This document shows positions 36,632 through 48,077 of a DNA stretch of 64,000 bases, piece after piece (positions within the stretch are counted from its first letter, which is position 1; every line of letters starts with the position of its first letter). Both the position numbers and the translations under genes were made by a program. The notes below the pieces were generated by a model. The model did not search any database. It had not been told where the DNA came from and worked only from the letters and a program-made list of their open reading frames with translations. The stretch lies in NCBI GenBank assembly GCA_965153455.1, contig OZ234498.1:11966001-12030000 (forward strand). The letters are read 5' to 3'. This DNA comes from Sphagnum compactum. Taxonomy: Eukaryota > Bryophyta > Sphagnopsida > Sphagnales.

Positions 36632-39600
36632 ATGGGTACTTCTGGAATGAGAAGGATGATGATGATGATGTTGTTGTTGCTATGTACCATTCCTGTTGGA
36701 ATTCAAAACGTAGCAGCAGTGAGAGGAAATGGCGATGATGTAAGTCAGTCCTGTTTCTTCTTCTTCTCCACTTGATTGGGTTTTTTTCTTCTTTCAGGAA
36801 GAGATGAAAAGGTCATCACGATGTGTAAGATTGGAGCAAGAATCTCATTGAACTTCCCATTTTGCTCTGTTTTTTCTTTTCTTTTCTTTTCTTTTTGCAT
36901 TTTTTGTGATTTTTTGGGGAATAACTTGATTTTGGTGAGATGGGTTTTGCCTCTTTCAGGAAGGATTCAGGTTCATGTATTAGCATTCAGAAAGTTAATA
37001 TCATTAGAATTCCATTTTTCCCCCCCTCTGTTTGTGATGCAATTGAAATCACAGTTAGTTGTGAGATGGGTTTGCTGGTATGGGGGATGCACTTGTTGAG
37101 AGAGAGACAAGCAAATCTCAACTCCCTCTGTAAAGTGAACTGTTGGAAACAACAATTCCAGTGCTTTTGTTTTGAGGTGGGTGTGTGTGATGAGTCCTCT
37201 TCTTATTATGCAAAAGAGCACGAGAACCACACTCGCAAGGTTTTAGGTTTTGTTTGGGTAATGGTGACTGGAGGTGGGGAGAAATTCATTGTTCCAGAAT
37301 CAGGGGGGCGCATTATGGCACTTTTGAGGCACTATAGTCCATTTTGAGGTAGTGATCAGGTTTGATAGATTGCAAAAAAAAGCAATACCCAGTAATTTTC
37401 CAATTGACATGGATTTTGTTAGAAATTGGCAGGAGATATGTTTAGTTGGGAGTGAGAATTTGGAGTGTGCACAAAAGAGTCCAAAGATTCTGATCAAGGG
37501 AGGAACTGTGGTAAATGCTGACCACCAACAAATTGCTGATGTTTATATTGAAGATGGAAAAATTCAGATTGTTGCACCTGACATCAAGGTACTTACTTCC
37601 TTCGTTCCTTCGTTCCTTCCTTCCAATTGCTTTTGATAACATACCCAAGCTCCTAGATTTAAGATTTCTTCCAGGTTTACATTTCTGAACTAGCTCTCAA
37701 AGCATCTGATTGGATGTGATGGGTTTCTTCAATTTACTCTGAATTGGGTGTTTGAATGATCAATGTTTTCTCAGCTGCCAATCATTTTATCTCAAAGTCA
37801 TGTTCATCTTGTGGGGTTTGTTCCAAGCAAAACTAAATTGGGTAGGGGTTTTTCTTCACAATCTGATACAGAAGAGTGATGATTGTGGTGTAGGAAATGG
37901 AAGGTGTACGTGTTATTGATGCTACTGGAAAATTCGTCATGCCAGGTAACCGGAGGTTCACAAGGAAATCAGTGAACCCCCGGCCTTGAGATACGCATCA
38001 TTTAAAGTAAACAACTGTTATTTGTTTTCCCACAATCAGGAAACTGATTGTGTCTAGAATGATCCACTGTGATGATTTCATAGACAGTTGGAGGCTAAAT
38101 AACTGAAGTAATTGGTGTTATGTGGCATGTGAACAAATACCAGGGGGGATAGATCCACACACGCACATGGAGATGCCATTTATGGGGGAGGAGTCATGTG
38201 ACGATTTTTTCTCTGGGCAGGAGGCAGCACTATCTGGTGGCACCACCATGCACATTGACTTTGCCCTTCCCCACAATGGGGACCTTGCAGAGGGATTCAG
38301 ACTATGGGTCCAAAAAGCTGAGAAGTCTTGCATGGACTATGGCTTCCACATGGCGGTCACTAAATGGAATGACAAGGTTGCTCAAGACATGGAATGGCTT
38401 GTCAAAGAAAAAGGTACAGCTTTTACTCAGATGAAGAGAACAAGGTTCCCTAAAGCTCTACTGGCTCATTTGGTTTGGTGGGTTCAGACTTTTAAGGGAC
38501 AATTTTATTGTGATATACACTCATTGTTTCCAGTTCTGGCACTGGTCGAGTACAAATTTTCAGGCTCTAGTTATGAACATATTGTAGCTTTATTCAAGTA
38601 TTCCAATTTCTGCATGTGACTTGTCTCGGGGCAGTGTATGTTTGAGTGCAAAACAGGTACTGAAATAGAAGAGAATCTTATCACTCTAGTTATTTTCTCA
38701 ACACGAACATGGGAAGTGTATGATATCTTTAGATCTTACATGCAAGAGATTTTTAACTTGGTTCTTCTGTTTGTTTTCAGGCATAAATTCATTTAAATTC
38801 TTTATGGCATACAAGGGCTCTTTAATGGTATCAGATGAGGAACTTCTTCAAGGCTTCAAAAAGTGCAAAGAACTTGGAGCAGTCCCACAAGTTCATGCTG
38901 AGAATGGTGATGCAGTTGTTGAAGGCCAAGCTCGGATTTTTGGACTTGGGATCACTGGTCCTGAGGGCCACCCACTCTCACGACCTCCTGTGGTATGTTT
39001 GAAGCCTTTCCTCTGCTGACTAGTGGGCCTGACAACTGATCATGCTCAATTCTGACCAATGAGAGAATGTCACTGACAATCTGAACCAGATTAGGAGATG
39101 GCAATTACATACCTAAACATCCTACCATACAGAGTACAGACATAAGTATCTGTGTGCAAAGTCATTTTTCCTGTGTAAAGTTGGTTCCAGCATGGAGTCA
39201 CTCACACTGTACAAAAGAGACTGCTCTTCTAACAATCTCTGTGTTATTTCAGATAATGCACCTTTAAGCTGAACGCCAAGGATATTACATCTGTTCCAAA
39301 TTGAATATAGAATGTTTAATGCTGGAACTGTAGTGTAGATGCATCTCTTGCAGATTTGATGGTTAATACTGTAATTGCTCAAAAACCCTGTCAAGTTTAA
39401 GACAGCTTAGATCTTTGATTTATGGGTCATGGTCTGGTGATAGATTAGAGCTGACTCATGGGTGATTGATCGAGTTATAAGGACCTTCAATTATATACTT
39501 TTTCTTCGTGCTTAACAAGGCTTGTCATTTTTCTTCTCAAACATTTCAGCTGGAAGGAGAGGCAACAGGGCGAGCAATCAAACTTGCAAAATTTGTGAAT

Positions 39601-42054
39601 ACACCCTTGTATGTGGTCCATGTCATGAGCATTGATGCGCTTGATGAAGTTTCCCGAGCACGGCATTCTGGTAAGTGTGGGGAGGAAGAGTACAAATGCA
39701 TGTCATGGCTGGCTATTGCCTGCTTGTGTCACAAACTCATCATTTATAGAAATAACTCTTTGTCTTCTTTCTCATTTCCCTTTTCTTTGCAGTGCTTCAT
39801 AGGAACAAGTTGCCTTTTCTTGGTCATTACATCATATTGTTATGGACTTTATGTTGTTTGCAATTGTAGAAGATTCAACCATGAAATGATGCCTGTTTGG
39901 TTTGATTCTCATTACATCAGTGCCAAAGCTCTTTATGCCAATTGAAAGTCTCTCTGCTTTGTGATCAAGTGAGACGGTGCTCATTTGTCTGCCACTTTTA
40001 CATCAATGTTTCTAAAACAGAAAGTGCCTCTAAATTTGAAGGCTGCTTTGTAATTTTTGTGCAGGACAACGTGTGATAGGCGAGCCTGTAGTGTCGGGCC
40101 TAGCCTTAAATGACTCAAAACTCTGGGATCCAGATTTCAGAACTGCGGCCATGTACACCATCACACCTCTTCAGTTCTTTTTCTTCTCATAGTTAGTTTT
40201 TTCTGTTTTTCTCATGAAGCAAAGGTGGGTATTTTTCTGATGTGAACTTGGGTGGGTGTAGGTATGTTATGAGTCCTCCAATCAGGGCTGTTGGACATAG
40301 CCAAGCTCTTCAAGATGCGTTGTCAACTGGTATATTGCAGGTTAGTGAAAATCCCCCTCCCACACATAAAGAATGATAGAGATTTGCAATTTCCTAAATC
40401 TCACAATTGCCACCCACATAGATTCTGTGGTGGCTTGAAATTCTTCATGCATTTGCTAAGAGTTTTGCAACTACACTTCACAATGCAAAACTGTGTGGCA
40501 AATTATGTATCTTCATGTATCATGAGAAAGTCTCACTGGCAACATGTGCACCCTAATGGGAGAGGGAGAGAAAACCAGTTTCAACAAAACAATGTTTTAA
40601 CTTAAGTGTTTTGAGAGTGTAAGCAGCTGGTGGCAACAGACCACTGTCCCTTTAACTCAAAACAGAAAGCTTTGGGAAAGCATGATTTCCGCAAGATTCC
40701 AAATGGTGTTAATGGTATGTGGTTGGTTGTCCAAAATTTCCTCATGAACCCGAACTGCACTATTTCTGACATGCTATTTCACCTGTTTTGTTGTGTTTTG
40801 TTTTGTTTTGTTTTGTTTTTTCCCAGTAATGCCATAGTTGATTTTGGTCTGGATTTTGTACTCAAAACTAGTAGAGGATATTTCAATAACTTTCTTGACA
40901 AATAGTATGTGCATCTAAACTTTGAGGTTTGGAATGTGAAATCTTTGAATTTTCCTTTCTTTTTCCAGGTGTTGAAGAGCGAATGCATATAGTGTGGGAT
41001 GTCATGGTGGTAAGTGCCTAACCATATCATCAACTCTTGCTAATTTTCTAGTACATATATTTTGCTCTAAGACAAAAACATATAGGAATCAGGAATCCTC
41101 ACAAAGAGCTTCTCTTTGAACATCATAGAATGTTCAAGAAGAGCTTCTCTTTGAATATCATAGAATTTTAAGGAATTCCGAAGAAGAGGTTTTCTTTGAA
41201 TATCATAGAATGTTTAGGAAGTCCCAAAAAGAGCTTTTCTTTGAATATCCCAGATTGTGGTGGCTATTTCAGAATTCTGGAAAAATGTCAGTCACAGATT
41301 ATGTCCGCATCACAAGTACAGCCTGGTGAGTAGAAAAAGCTCCCAAACATCACCTTTACACCCAGTGATTTAGTGTGGTACAGGTTTGGTACATCTTTAA
41401 TATCTTTGTAGTCTTCATTCTCAACATTTCTCAAGCAAATTGTTGATGCATGTTGCGTATTTGATTTGATTCACTGACTAATTACAACACAGACTTTGCT
41501 CAAGACAAATGTATTCTCTGCTCTGTAATGTACAGTGCTAAGATATTCAATATATACCCGCAAAAGGGAGCCGTGTTGCCAGGCTCAGATGCAGATGTTA
41601 TCATTTTAAATCCGAATGCAGAGACCAAAATTTCTGCTAAAACACACCACTCAAGAATTGATACCAACATCTATGAGGGCTGGGTGATGAAGGCAAGTAC
41701 CTTTCTCCACCAAATTCAAATCTTTTGAGATGTGTACACAGAATTATACATGTAGTACGGCTCCTTCATCATGTGATAGCTTGGGCATGTTCTAACTGCC
41801 GCACGTGAAATCAATATTAGAAATGCTGGTTATTTGCTGACTTGTGTCATATACACATGGAAAATTCACAGGGGAAAGTTGAGGTCACCATAAGTCAAGG
41901 CAGAGTGGTGTGGGAAAATGAGCAGCTTACTGTGGAGTGGGGATCAGGTCGCTATATTCCAATGAAACCATTTGGGTACTTGTTTGATGGTCTTGACAAA
42001 GTCGATGCAACATACATGTCATCTATGCAAGCTCCTGTAAACAGAAATTTCTAG
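36632..42054 (+). CDS. PYD2: dihydropyrimidinase (pyrimidine catabolism, second step)
   Basis: Exons 36632-36739, 37433-37588, 37894-37945, 38144-38413, 38781-38992, 39550-39670, 40065-40152, 40262-40340, 40627-40714, 40969-41009, 41273-41325, 41536-41692 and 41872-42054 give 535 residues. The enzyme opens dihydrouracil and dihydrothymine rings to N-carbamoyl-beta-amino acids. All di-metal ligands are present: His111 and His113 (IDPHTHMEM), the carboxylated Lys207 (FFMAYKG), His234 (VHAEN), His290 (YVVHVMS) and Asp367 (ATDHCPF). The N-terminus has a Met/Leu hydrophobic run after RR (about 7-20), a probable signal peptide, as plant PYD2 is reported in the secretory system. A possible 27-bp microexon (36798-36824) would add nine residues in frame. 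The intron after exon 12 begins GC (AAG|GCAAGT). Length and motif order are normal for the family. Confidence 0.97.
41085..41260 (+). repeat. intronic minisatellite in PYD2 intron 10, about 45-bp unit
   Basis: Four imperfect copies of a unit containing AGAGCTTCTCTTTGAATATC and ATAGAATGTT lie just before the exon at 41273. The last copy runs into the acceptor region (TTTGAATATCCCAGATTGTG), so the repeat overlaps the branch-point zone. Confidence 0.75.
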
Positions 42055-42545
42055 TCAATTCTAGATCCTCACTTTAACCCTTAAAGTTTCTCCTTCCTAG
42101 AAGATGTAGTCCTATCTGCAACCAACCTGTGAAATACTTATGTGAGCTTAGAATCTGAAAATTGCTGCAGTTCAGGACTATGTTAGCTGTAAGGTCTAGA
42201 CACAAACACCTAATAGCTTTGGGTCATGACCAGTATGATTGATCATCAGAAGATGGTTAGCTATTGTAGACTTATCAAAGATGATGAAAATTGGATGACC
42301 TGAATTCACATTCTTCTCCAGATTCTTGTTTTTCCTACAGTCACTAGAAGTGAAACATGAAGCTTAATCTGACAGTCACATGTTTATTGCGTGTTTCAGT
42401 TCTGTTTTAGCAAAAACAATACACATGATAAACACTGCGTTGATTGGCTTTCCTCAAATGTAAATCAAAGATTGTTGCAGCTAAGATTGTTTGCAGCCAG
42501 AACACTAACATATCTTAGTATCCAAATCCATATGTGACTTATTGA
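42055..42545. other. convergent 3' region between PYD2 and the Gln-rich gene
   Basis: About 490 bases separate the two stop codons. They should contain both 3' untranslated regions. No further feature is supported. Confidence 0.6.
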
Positions 42546-44676
42546 TCACATAATGCTGGAAAGACGAGGAAGATCAGCAGCTGCTTGCATAGCTGTGTCA
42601 GCTGACTGTGCAGCTGTAACCAGTTGCTGTGCTACTGCCATTCGTTGCTGAGCTGCTTCTGCTTCCTGCCTTGCCACCTGCAGGAACCACCAATTACTGT
42701 GTTCACAAGTAGACAACACACTGAAGGTTTCAAAACATGAGAAAAGTTGCCTGTTGTAGTAAACTTGGACACAACATGCAGTAGTCTACAGGCATGCATG
42801 CAAAAGTGTGTCCTGATCAGGTGTATACCCATTGTTGACCACACAGGGCATGCCGCCCAACAATCATTGTGTGCAAGCTAGGTTTGACAGGCTAATCTCC
42901 TGTACAACATCTGACAGTCCATCTGGTCATTGAGTAGCCCACCTCCAAAACCAATTTAATCAGGATGTCAAAAGCAACTAGAATTTTGTACTTTTGTACC
43001 CTTCAGCATACAGGATTGTAGGTGGTATGTTGGTTGGACTTGCCCCTTCCATACTTTCATAATAGCTCATCACAGTAACAGTAGTTGTAATGCTTATGAG
43101 ATCATCAATCAAGCATCAATCAAGAGGATACACCAACACCCTACATGATGTAAAATTGGCCAACTACTGACTTGGTTGGACCAGTCCTTGTAAGGGTTAT
43201 TTCTTGCCCACAGAAATAATTCTGTTCAATTTTAGCTCATTGTTTTGGCTTGCAAATATGGTGTGCTTGATGGTTAACTGGGTCAGACTTTGTCTAGACT
43301 GGGATTTGATTATTTGCGTACCTGTTGACTGTTAGGATCCAGCCCACTGCTTGCAAGGCTCTGGGCAGTTGTCATTTGAGCAATGGCTGCTTCTCTCATC
43401 TGATCAGCTGCTTGCAACAACATTTGCTGGCATACCTGGGCTGGAAGCATCTTGGTGTTAAAATTCATTCATGGGCTGAGACTGTTTTGATGGACATCAT
43501 AACAGTTTGGTAGATAGCAGCAACCAACTAGAATGTCTGGTTGAGAGCTATCAACCACACCATCAACTTCATCAGGAGGAATAGTTTTTGGTACAAGCAA
43601 CTTTTGGGTTTGGAAGTATCACCACGAGACAATCTCTCGCTGACCTGTCCACCAAAAAGTACCTGAAATGACCTGCTGCCCATGTGTTGCACCAGTGCCA
43701 AGAGGCTGGACACCAGATGCTTGAACATTTTGATTAAAAGCTTGGACAGGTTGACCAGGTTGGACCACAGGACTGGTAGCCACTGATTGCTGGCTTGATG
43801 TTTGGGATATGGCATGGGCATTCAGCACAGCATTAGCAGCTTGCTGAGCTATAGAAGCTTGGCCTAACTGTTTTTCTGCAATCTCCCTTTGTTCAATTGC
43901 TGCCCGTTCAGCTGCTTGTGTAGCTGCAGCATTAGCAACTTGCTTGGCCATCTCCTGTTGAGCCAGCACCTGGCAATAATGTGTTGTTTGAGCAATCGTT
44001 CTAAGTCAATAGAGATAATATTGTCAAGTAGCCTAAGCACTTTTGGTTTTCCCTGCTGAGAACATCAGACATATCAGGTTTTCTGGTAGGTAGTAATAAC
44101 CTGTTGACTGGCCTGCTGAGCCTTCTCTTGTGCAGCAATCTGCTTTTGATAGGCACGCTTGATGGCTTCTTGTGCTTCTTGCTGAGCCTCAAGTGCCTCC
44201 CTTGATGCATCCCTTGCCTGCACCACACAGCATTGTGGATGTCAAGAAGATGACATAGTTGGCACACACTTAGTTTCTGCTCACCTATCCCTCTGTCCTT
44301 TCCCCTTGAAGTGTGTCAGACAATTTGTCTTCTTTCCCTCTGAACTATATGCCTCATCTTCAAAACAGGAAAACCATTGATCACATTACAGTGCAACTGA
44401 AAAACATCTATCATCTGTGCATGCAATCTTTCATAAGCCCATTCCCTGAACTTCAGGTGTGGAGTAGCAATGCAACATTGCTATGAGAAAAAACCCACAA
44501 ACCTGTTCAGAAGTACTGGGTGTTTTTCTTTGCTCTAGAACTTGAGATCCACAATTTCCACCTACCTCATCCTGGAGGTTGTTAAGAGATTGTCGCGGTT
44601 GATGCTGTTGCCGGGCAACAGTTGTTTGGGGTCCTCTCTGCTGTTGCTCTTTAGCTTGTTGGCCCTGCTGGTTCAT
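42546..44676 (-). CDS. Gln/Ala-rich coiled-coil protein of unknown function
   Basis: Five minus-strand exons, 44503-44676, 44101-44217, 43673-43969, 43322-43435 and 42546-42677, give 277 residues in one frame. I do not recognise a family. The N-terminus (1-58) is Gln-rich and polar. Exons 2 to 5 are heptad-like helices rich in Ala, Gln and Glu, such as REALEAQQEAQEAIKRAYQK, interrupted by a Ser/Gln/Val linker in exon 3. Every intron is phase 0 and each internal exon ends in a CAG Gln codon. Several donors are weak (GTTTGT, GTTATT, GTCATT), so alternative splicing or a few misplaced edges are likely. The first base of exon 4 could also be nine bases later (NAG-type choice). A splice acceptor lies four bases before the ATG (CTTTCAG at 44681), so a non-coding first exon is expected upstream, possibly ending at the donor at 45155. 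Confidence 0.62.
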
Positions 44677-45339
44677 TGTACTGAAAGAAAATCCAAAATC
44701 AACCCTCCAGATTGTAATGGTTTGAGCTTGCTCATATAGTCAATGGAGATGGCCAAGATCAGTAATGGAATTTTCTCAGGAGGTGGGTGATCCATCCATA
44801 GGCATATAATCCTTGATCATAAATGAACACCATGACCAAATCCAAAAGGAATGTGCTTCCACACTGATGGGCAAAAAGACTCCAGATCCTCAGCTGGGCA
44901 AGCAAGTCACAGCTGGCTATCAAGAGACAGCCCCTCAACTACAGTGGCAGGACAACAAGTCATACAAACCAAACCACGAAACCATAGTCTGTAGTCTGTC
45001 CACAAAAGAAGCATTGAAACGAGTTCCATTTGCACAATCCTTTTGTTTTGATTCTGGCTTGCTGGATATGTGAAAGCCAGAATGCCGCAAAACAAGAGAA
45101 AAAGACGAAGAAGAGATGCCTATCACAAGTTAAATAAGGCATCATTGTCAGTTACCTGGACCAGCAATCGTTGCGTCCTCAAACGGAAAATTCCGAAAAA
45201 CTACAAAACGCAGGCAAATTCCAAACAACCGCTCAGCAGCAGCGAGGTGCCTGTTGAATTGAAACCATTCGATCTGCTAGAATCACAAAATGTGAAGCGC
45301 AAAACACTGAAGGCAAGGAACTAAGAAAATCCTATGAGT

Positions 45340-45865
45340 GTCCGAGTACCTACAACACCTCTGCGACACCTCTTTGCCTGAAAAGTATTCTGCACACAAA
45401 ACTGAATTGACGTCTCAAATCGAATCAAATAAAACATCTTTCAAATCTTTGAAGGCTGCGAATCCGAGAAAATGGAAGCGGTCGGACACAAAACCTCTGC
45501 AACATCGCTGGGACACATCTTTCCCTGAAAACTATTGAGCACACAAAACTGAATTGACGTCTCACATTGTCAACAAAAAAACACTCGTTTTTAGAAAAAT
45601 CGAATCAAACAAAAGATCTTTCAAATCTTGGAAGACTGCGACTCCGAGAAAATGGAAGCGATCGGACAAGAAACCTCTGCAACACGTCTGCGACAGACAC
45701 ATCTTTGCCTGAAAAAACTAGTCAGCACATAAAACTGAACTGACGCTTCACAATGTCAAGAACATACAAAATTTTGAGAAAATTGAATCAGACAGAAGAA
45801 GAAGAACCTTGAAAGCTTTGAAGACTGCGAATCGTAGAAAATGGAAGCGGAATTGCAGCTGCCGA
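45340..45865. repeat. tandem repeat, about 180-bp unit, three copies
   Basis: The landmark GAAGRCTGCGAMTCCGAGAA begins at about 45451, 45631 and 45820. Each copy also carries CACCTCTTTGCCTGAAAA-like text, ACAAAACTGAATTGACG and AATCGAATCAAAYAAAA. The first spacing is 180 bp and the second 189. The third copy adjoins GC-richer DNA that may be the first exon of the Gln-rich gene. Confidence 0.85.
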
Positions 45866-46033
45866 AATCGCGATGTTCGATCCTCCTCCTCCGCGCGCCT
45901 TCTCACACACACACACACACGTAAACAGTAGTCCCGTCTTCCAGACACAAAGGGCGGACGGACCGATGGGCGAGCGAGCGAGCGAGCGAGTGATAGGAGA
46001 ACCAAGAAACCGACTGAATATTATCTCGTTTCA

Positions 46034-46039
46034 CACGTG
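46034..46039. promoter_or_regulatory. G-box CACGTG
   Basis: A perfect CACGTG palindrome in context TCACACGTGCTTGG lies in the divergent promoter region, about 240 bases upstream of the predicted plus-strand leader. G-boxes bind bZIP and bHLH factors in plants, but a hexamer alone can be chance. Confidence 0.4.
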
Positions 46040-46169
46040 CTTGGGAGAAGGCCATATTTTATCCAAAATAAGTACAGCCAAGTGTGAAAATCAGACACCA
46101 ATATCCAGCAGTCACGCAGCCGTGGCGCCAGGTGCTAGTGTGCATGGATCACGATCGACACCTCAACAT

Positions 46170-46174
46170 CCAAT
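46170..46174 (+). promoter_or_regulatory. CCAAT box
   Basis: CCAATCAGAG sits 76 bases upstream of the TATA-like element on the same strand. That is a typical CCAAT-to-TATA distance, supporting a plus-strand promoter for the acidic-protein gene. Confidence 0.5.
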
Positions 46175-46245
46175 CAGAGACTAACACGCGACAACATAGA
46201 TGAAAAACTCTGACTGTGAGGCTTCGTCACCCATAAACTCCCATC

Positions 46246-46253
46246 TATAAATT
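46246..46253 (+). promoter_or_regulatory. TATA box (TATAAATT) for the acidic-protein gene
   Basis: TATAAATTTA is followed about 30 bases later by a C/T-rich leader that ends at a strong donor, CCAG|GTAGGT at 46344/46345. This arrangement suggests transcription starting near 46278 and a spliced non-coding first exon. No transcript evidence is available. Confidence 0.5.
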
Positions 46254-46344
46254 TAACTCATCCACAATTCTCGGCCACAGAAATCCCATCTCATTTACCA
46301 TCCAAAATTTTTCATCCATTCCTTCACTTCCTTTTCTCAACCAG

Positions 46345-48057
46345 GTAGGTACCCACTACCCCCAATCCACCTACACAACGCACCTCAGTACACTCACCCC
46401 CCACCCATATACCTATCTACCTATATACCTACCTATCTATCTACCGACTTACCTATCTACCTACCTACCTCTCTACCGAATTCCCTATCTACCTACCTAG
46501 CTACGAGTGTAGCCATATTAATAGGTACCCTATTCCCACTAATTTCAAACAAAGCGAAAGACAAAAAGTCAGGGCTTTATCCAATCCACCTCTGACTTTC
46601 AAATGTCCGTACTTTCTCAGAAAAATCTCAGTATACGTACCCCGAATTAAAAACAGATACATACGTACAGAGTCCAGACTCCTACATACTAAATTAATTA
46701 ATTAATTAATTAATTACTACTATTAATATCATAATTTCGAAAAAAGAAAAAAGATGAATTTATTTATTTATTTAATTTCCTTCTCTCTGTCTGTCTTTTT
46801 GGCTCTATTTTTTTTCTTTTTCTTTTTCTTTCTTGTACAAACTAAAGGAAAGAATAGTATACTTTCTTTTCTTTCTTTTAATTACGAGGGTATACGGTAC
46901 CCTCGTACACTTATTCATTAGATAGCATTTATGATGTAGAGGTGATGTAGAAATACTGTATAATGTACGTACGCTTTCTCTCTCCCTCTCTCTCTCCGTC
47001 GCTTGCCACTTACCGCTTTGCTTTCTTCCCTCTAAAAACTCTCACGTTTTTTTTTTCCCTTCTTCGTCGTCTTCCTCGTCTACTGCTGCCGCTGCTGCTG
47101 CTGCTGCTGCTGCTTTTGGTTTTTTTGGACCGTGTTTTTCCCCCTCCTTCGACGACTTGCAAAATCCTCCTGCGGTTTTTTTCGTCTTTCATTGCTCGCG
47201 CATAGTTTTTTTTTTTCCTTTTTTCTTGCTTCATTTGGGTGTGTTGTTGTTGGTTGTGGTTCTTCCGCGGAGTTTATTATAATCTCTTGTAAACTACCTA
47301 CTCGCGGGCTTTGTCTTCTACGAGGTGCGAGGTTCATTGCGCCCCACCCCTTCACCCCCTTTTGCTTGTTGCTGATACCTATATTGCTTTGGCTTCTCCC
47401 CCCCCCCCCCCCCCCCCCCCCCCTTTCTGTCGGGTTTTTTGGTGTGTTGTCTTTTGGAAAACCGTTTTATTTAGTACCTGTGAGCTTCCTGTTTTCTCAC
47501 TGTGCTTTTATCAGCTAAGGTGGTGCTAATGGCGTTGCATGAAAGGTAGGACGGGAGTTTTAAGAAGGTGGTGATGGTGGTAGTACTAGTATTGTTTTGT
47601 TTGTATTTTGTTGTTTGCATGCTATTGTTGTGTTTTTAATGTTTTGGTTATATGACTGACTACGGTATCACCCCAGGTTTTTCTCCTACTGCTGTTAGTG
47701 GTGTGTTTCTTGATTGATTTTGGTGTATGGTGTTGTGTGTTTGTGTGGTTTACGGTTTTGTTTTGGAGTCATTAGTGGTTTGTTTGTTTGTTTTTCTCTT
47801 TATTTTGCGAGAGTTTTCTGATGGATTTCTCACGTGTTTTGACTTTCTCGTTTCGAGTTTTTGTCTACTGGTAGTGAAGTATGGAGTTGTTGTTGTTGTT
47901 GCTTTTCACGTTAGTCTATTGCGCCTTATGTGTTTGCCGACAAGTTTGAGAGGAGAGAGATACACGGATTCTCAGACTTAGAGAGAGAGAGAGGATGTGA
48001 GGTTGATGAGTTGTTAGTAAGACTATGACTGTTTGTTTGTGTGTCCAGACTTCTCAG
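46345..48057 (+). other. predicted long intron in the 5' leader of the acidic-protein gene
   Basis: It is bounded by donor GTAGGT (46345) and acceptor CTTCTCAG (ending 48057), twenty bases before the ATG at 48078. Inside it are CTAC/CTAT runs (about 46410-46500), an AATT run (about 46694-46717), T-rich tracts, a CTG run (about 47092-47113), a 26-base C run (47398-47423) and many TTG/TTTG repeats. U-rich leader introns are common in strongly expressed plant genes. Alternatively the stretch is an intergenic spacer with a start near 47-48 kb. Confidence 0.45.
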
Positions 48058-48077
48058 GAAGGCTTTTGTTTGAAGAG

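Larger units (their letters stand above)
44677..46245. other. divergent upstream region of the Gln-rich and acidic-protein genes
   Basis: This holds the presumed non-coding first exon and promoter of the Gln-rich gene (minus) and the promoter of the acidic-protein gene (plus). It contains the 180-bp array listed separately, an AC run (about 45908-45922), a GAGC run (about 45970-45990), a G-box and a CCAAT box. It is clearly less AT-rich than the outer spacers, consistent with regulatory DNA. Confidence 0.6.

Noticed and set aside
44813-45324. Plus-strand frames in the spacer upstream of the Gln-rich gene
   Set aside because: No homology sensed and the region is better explained as leader/promoter of the minus-strand gene.
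47132-47529. Plus-strand frames with poly-Pro and poly-Leu
   Set aside because: Produced by the 26-base C run, T tracts and CTG repeats in the predicted leader intron.
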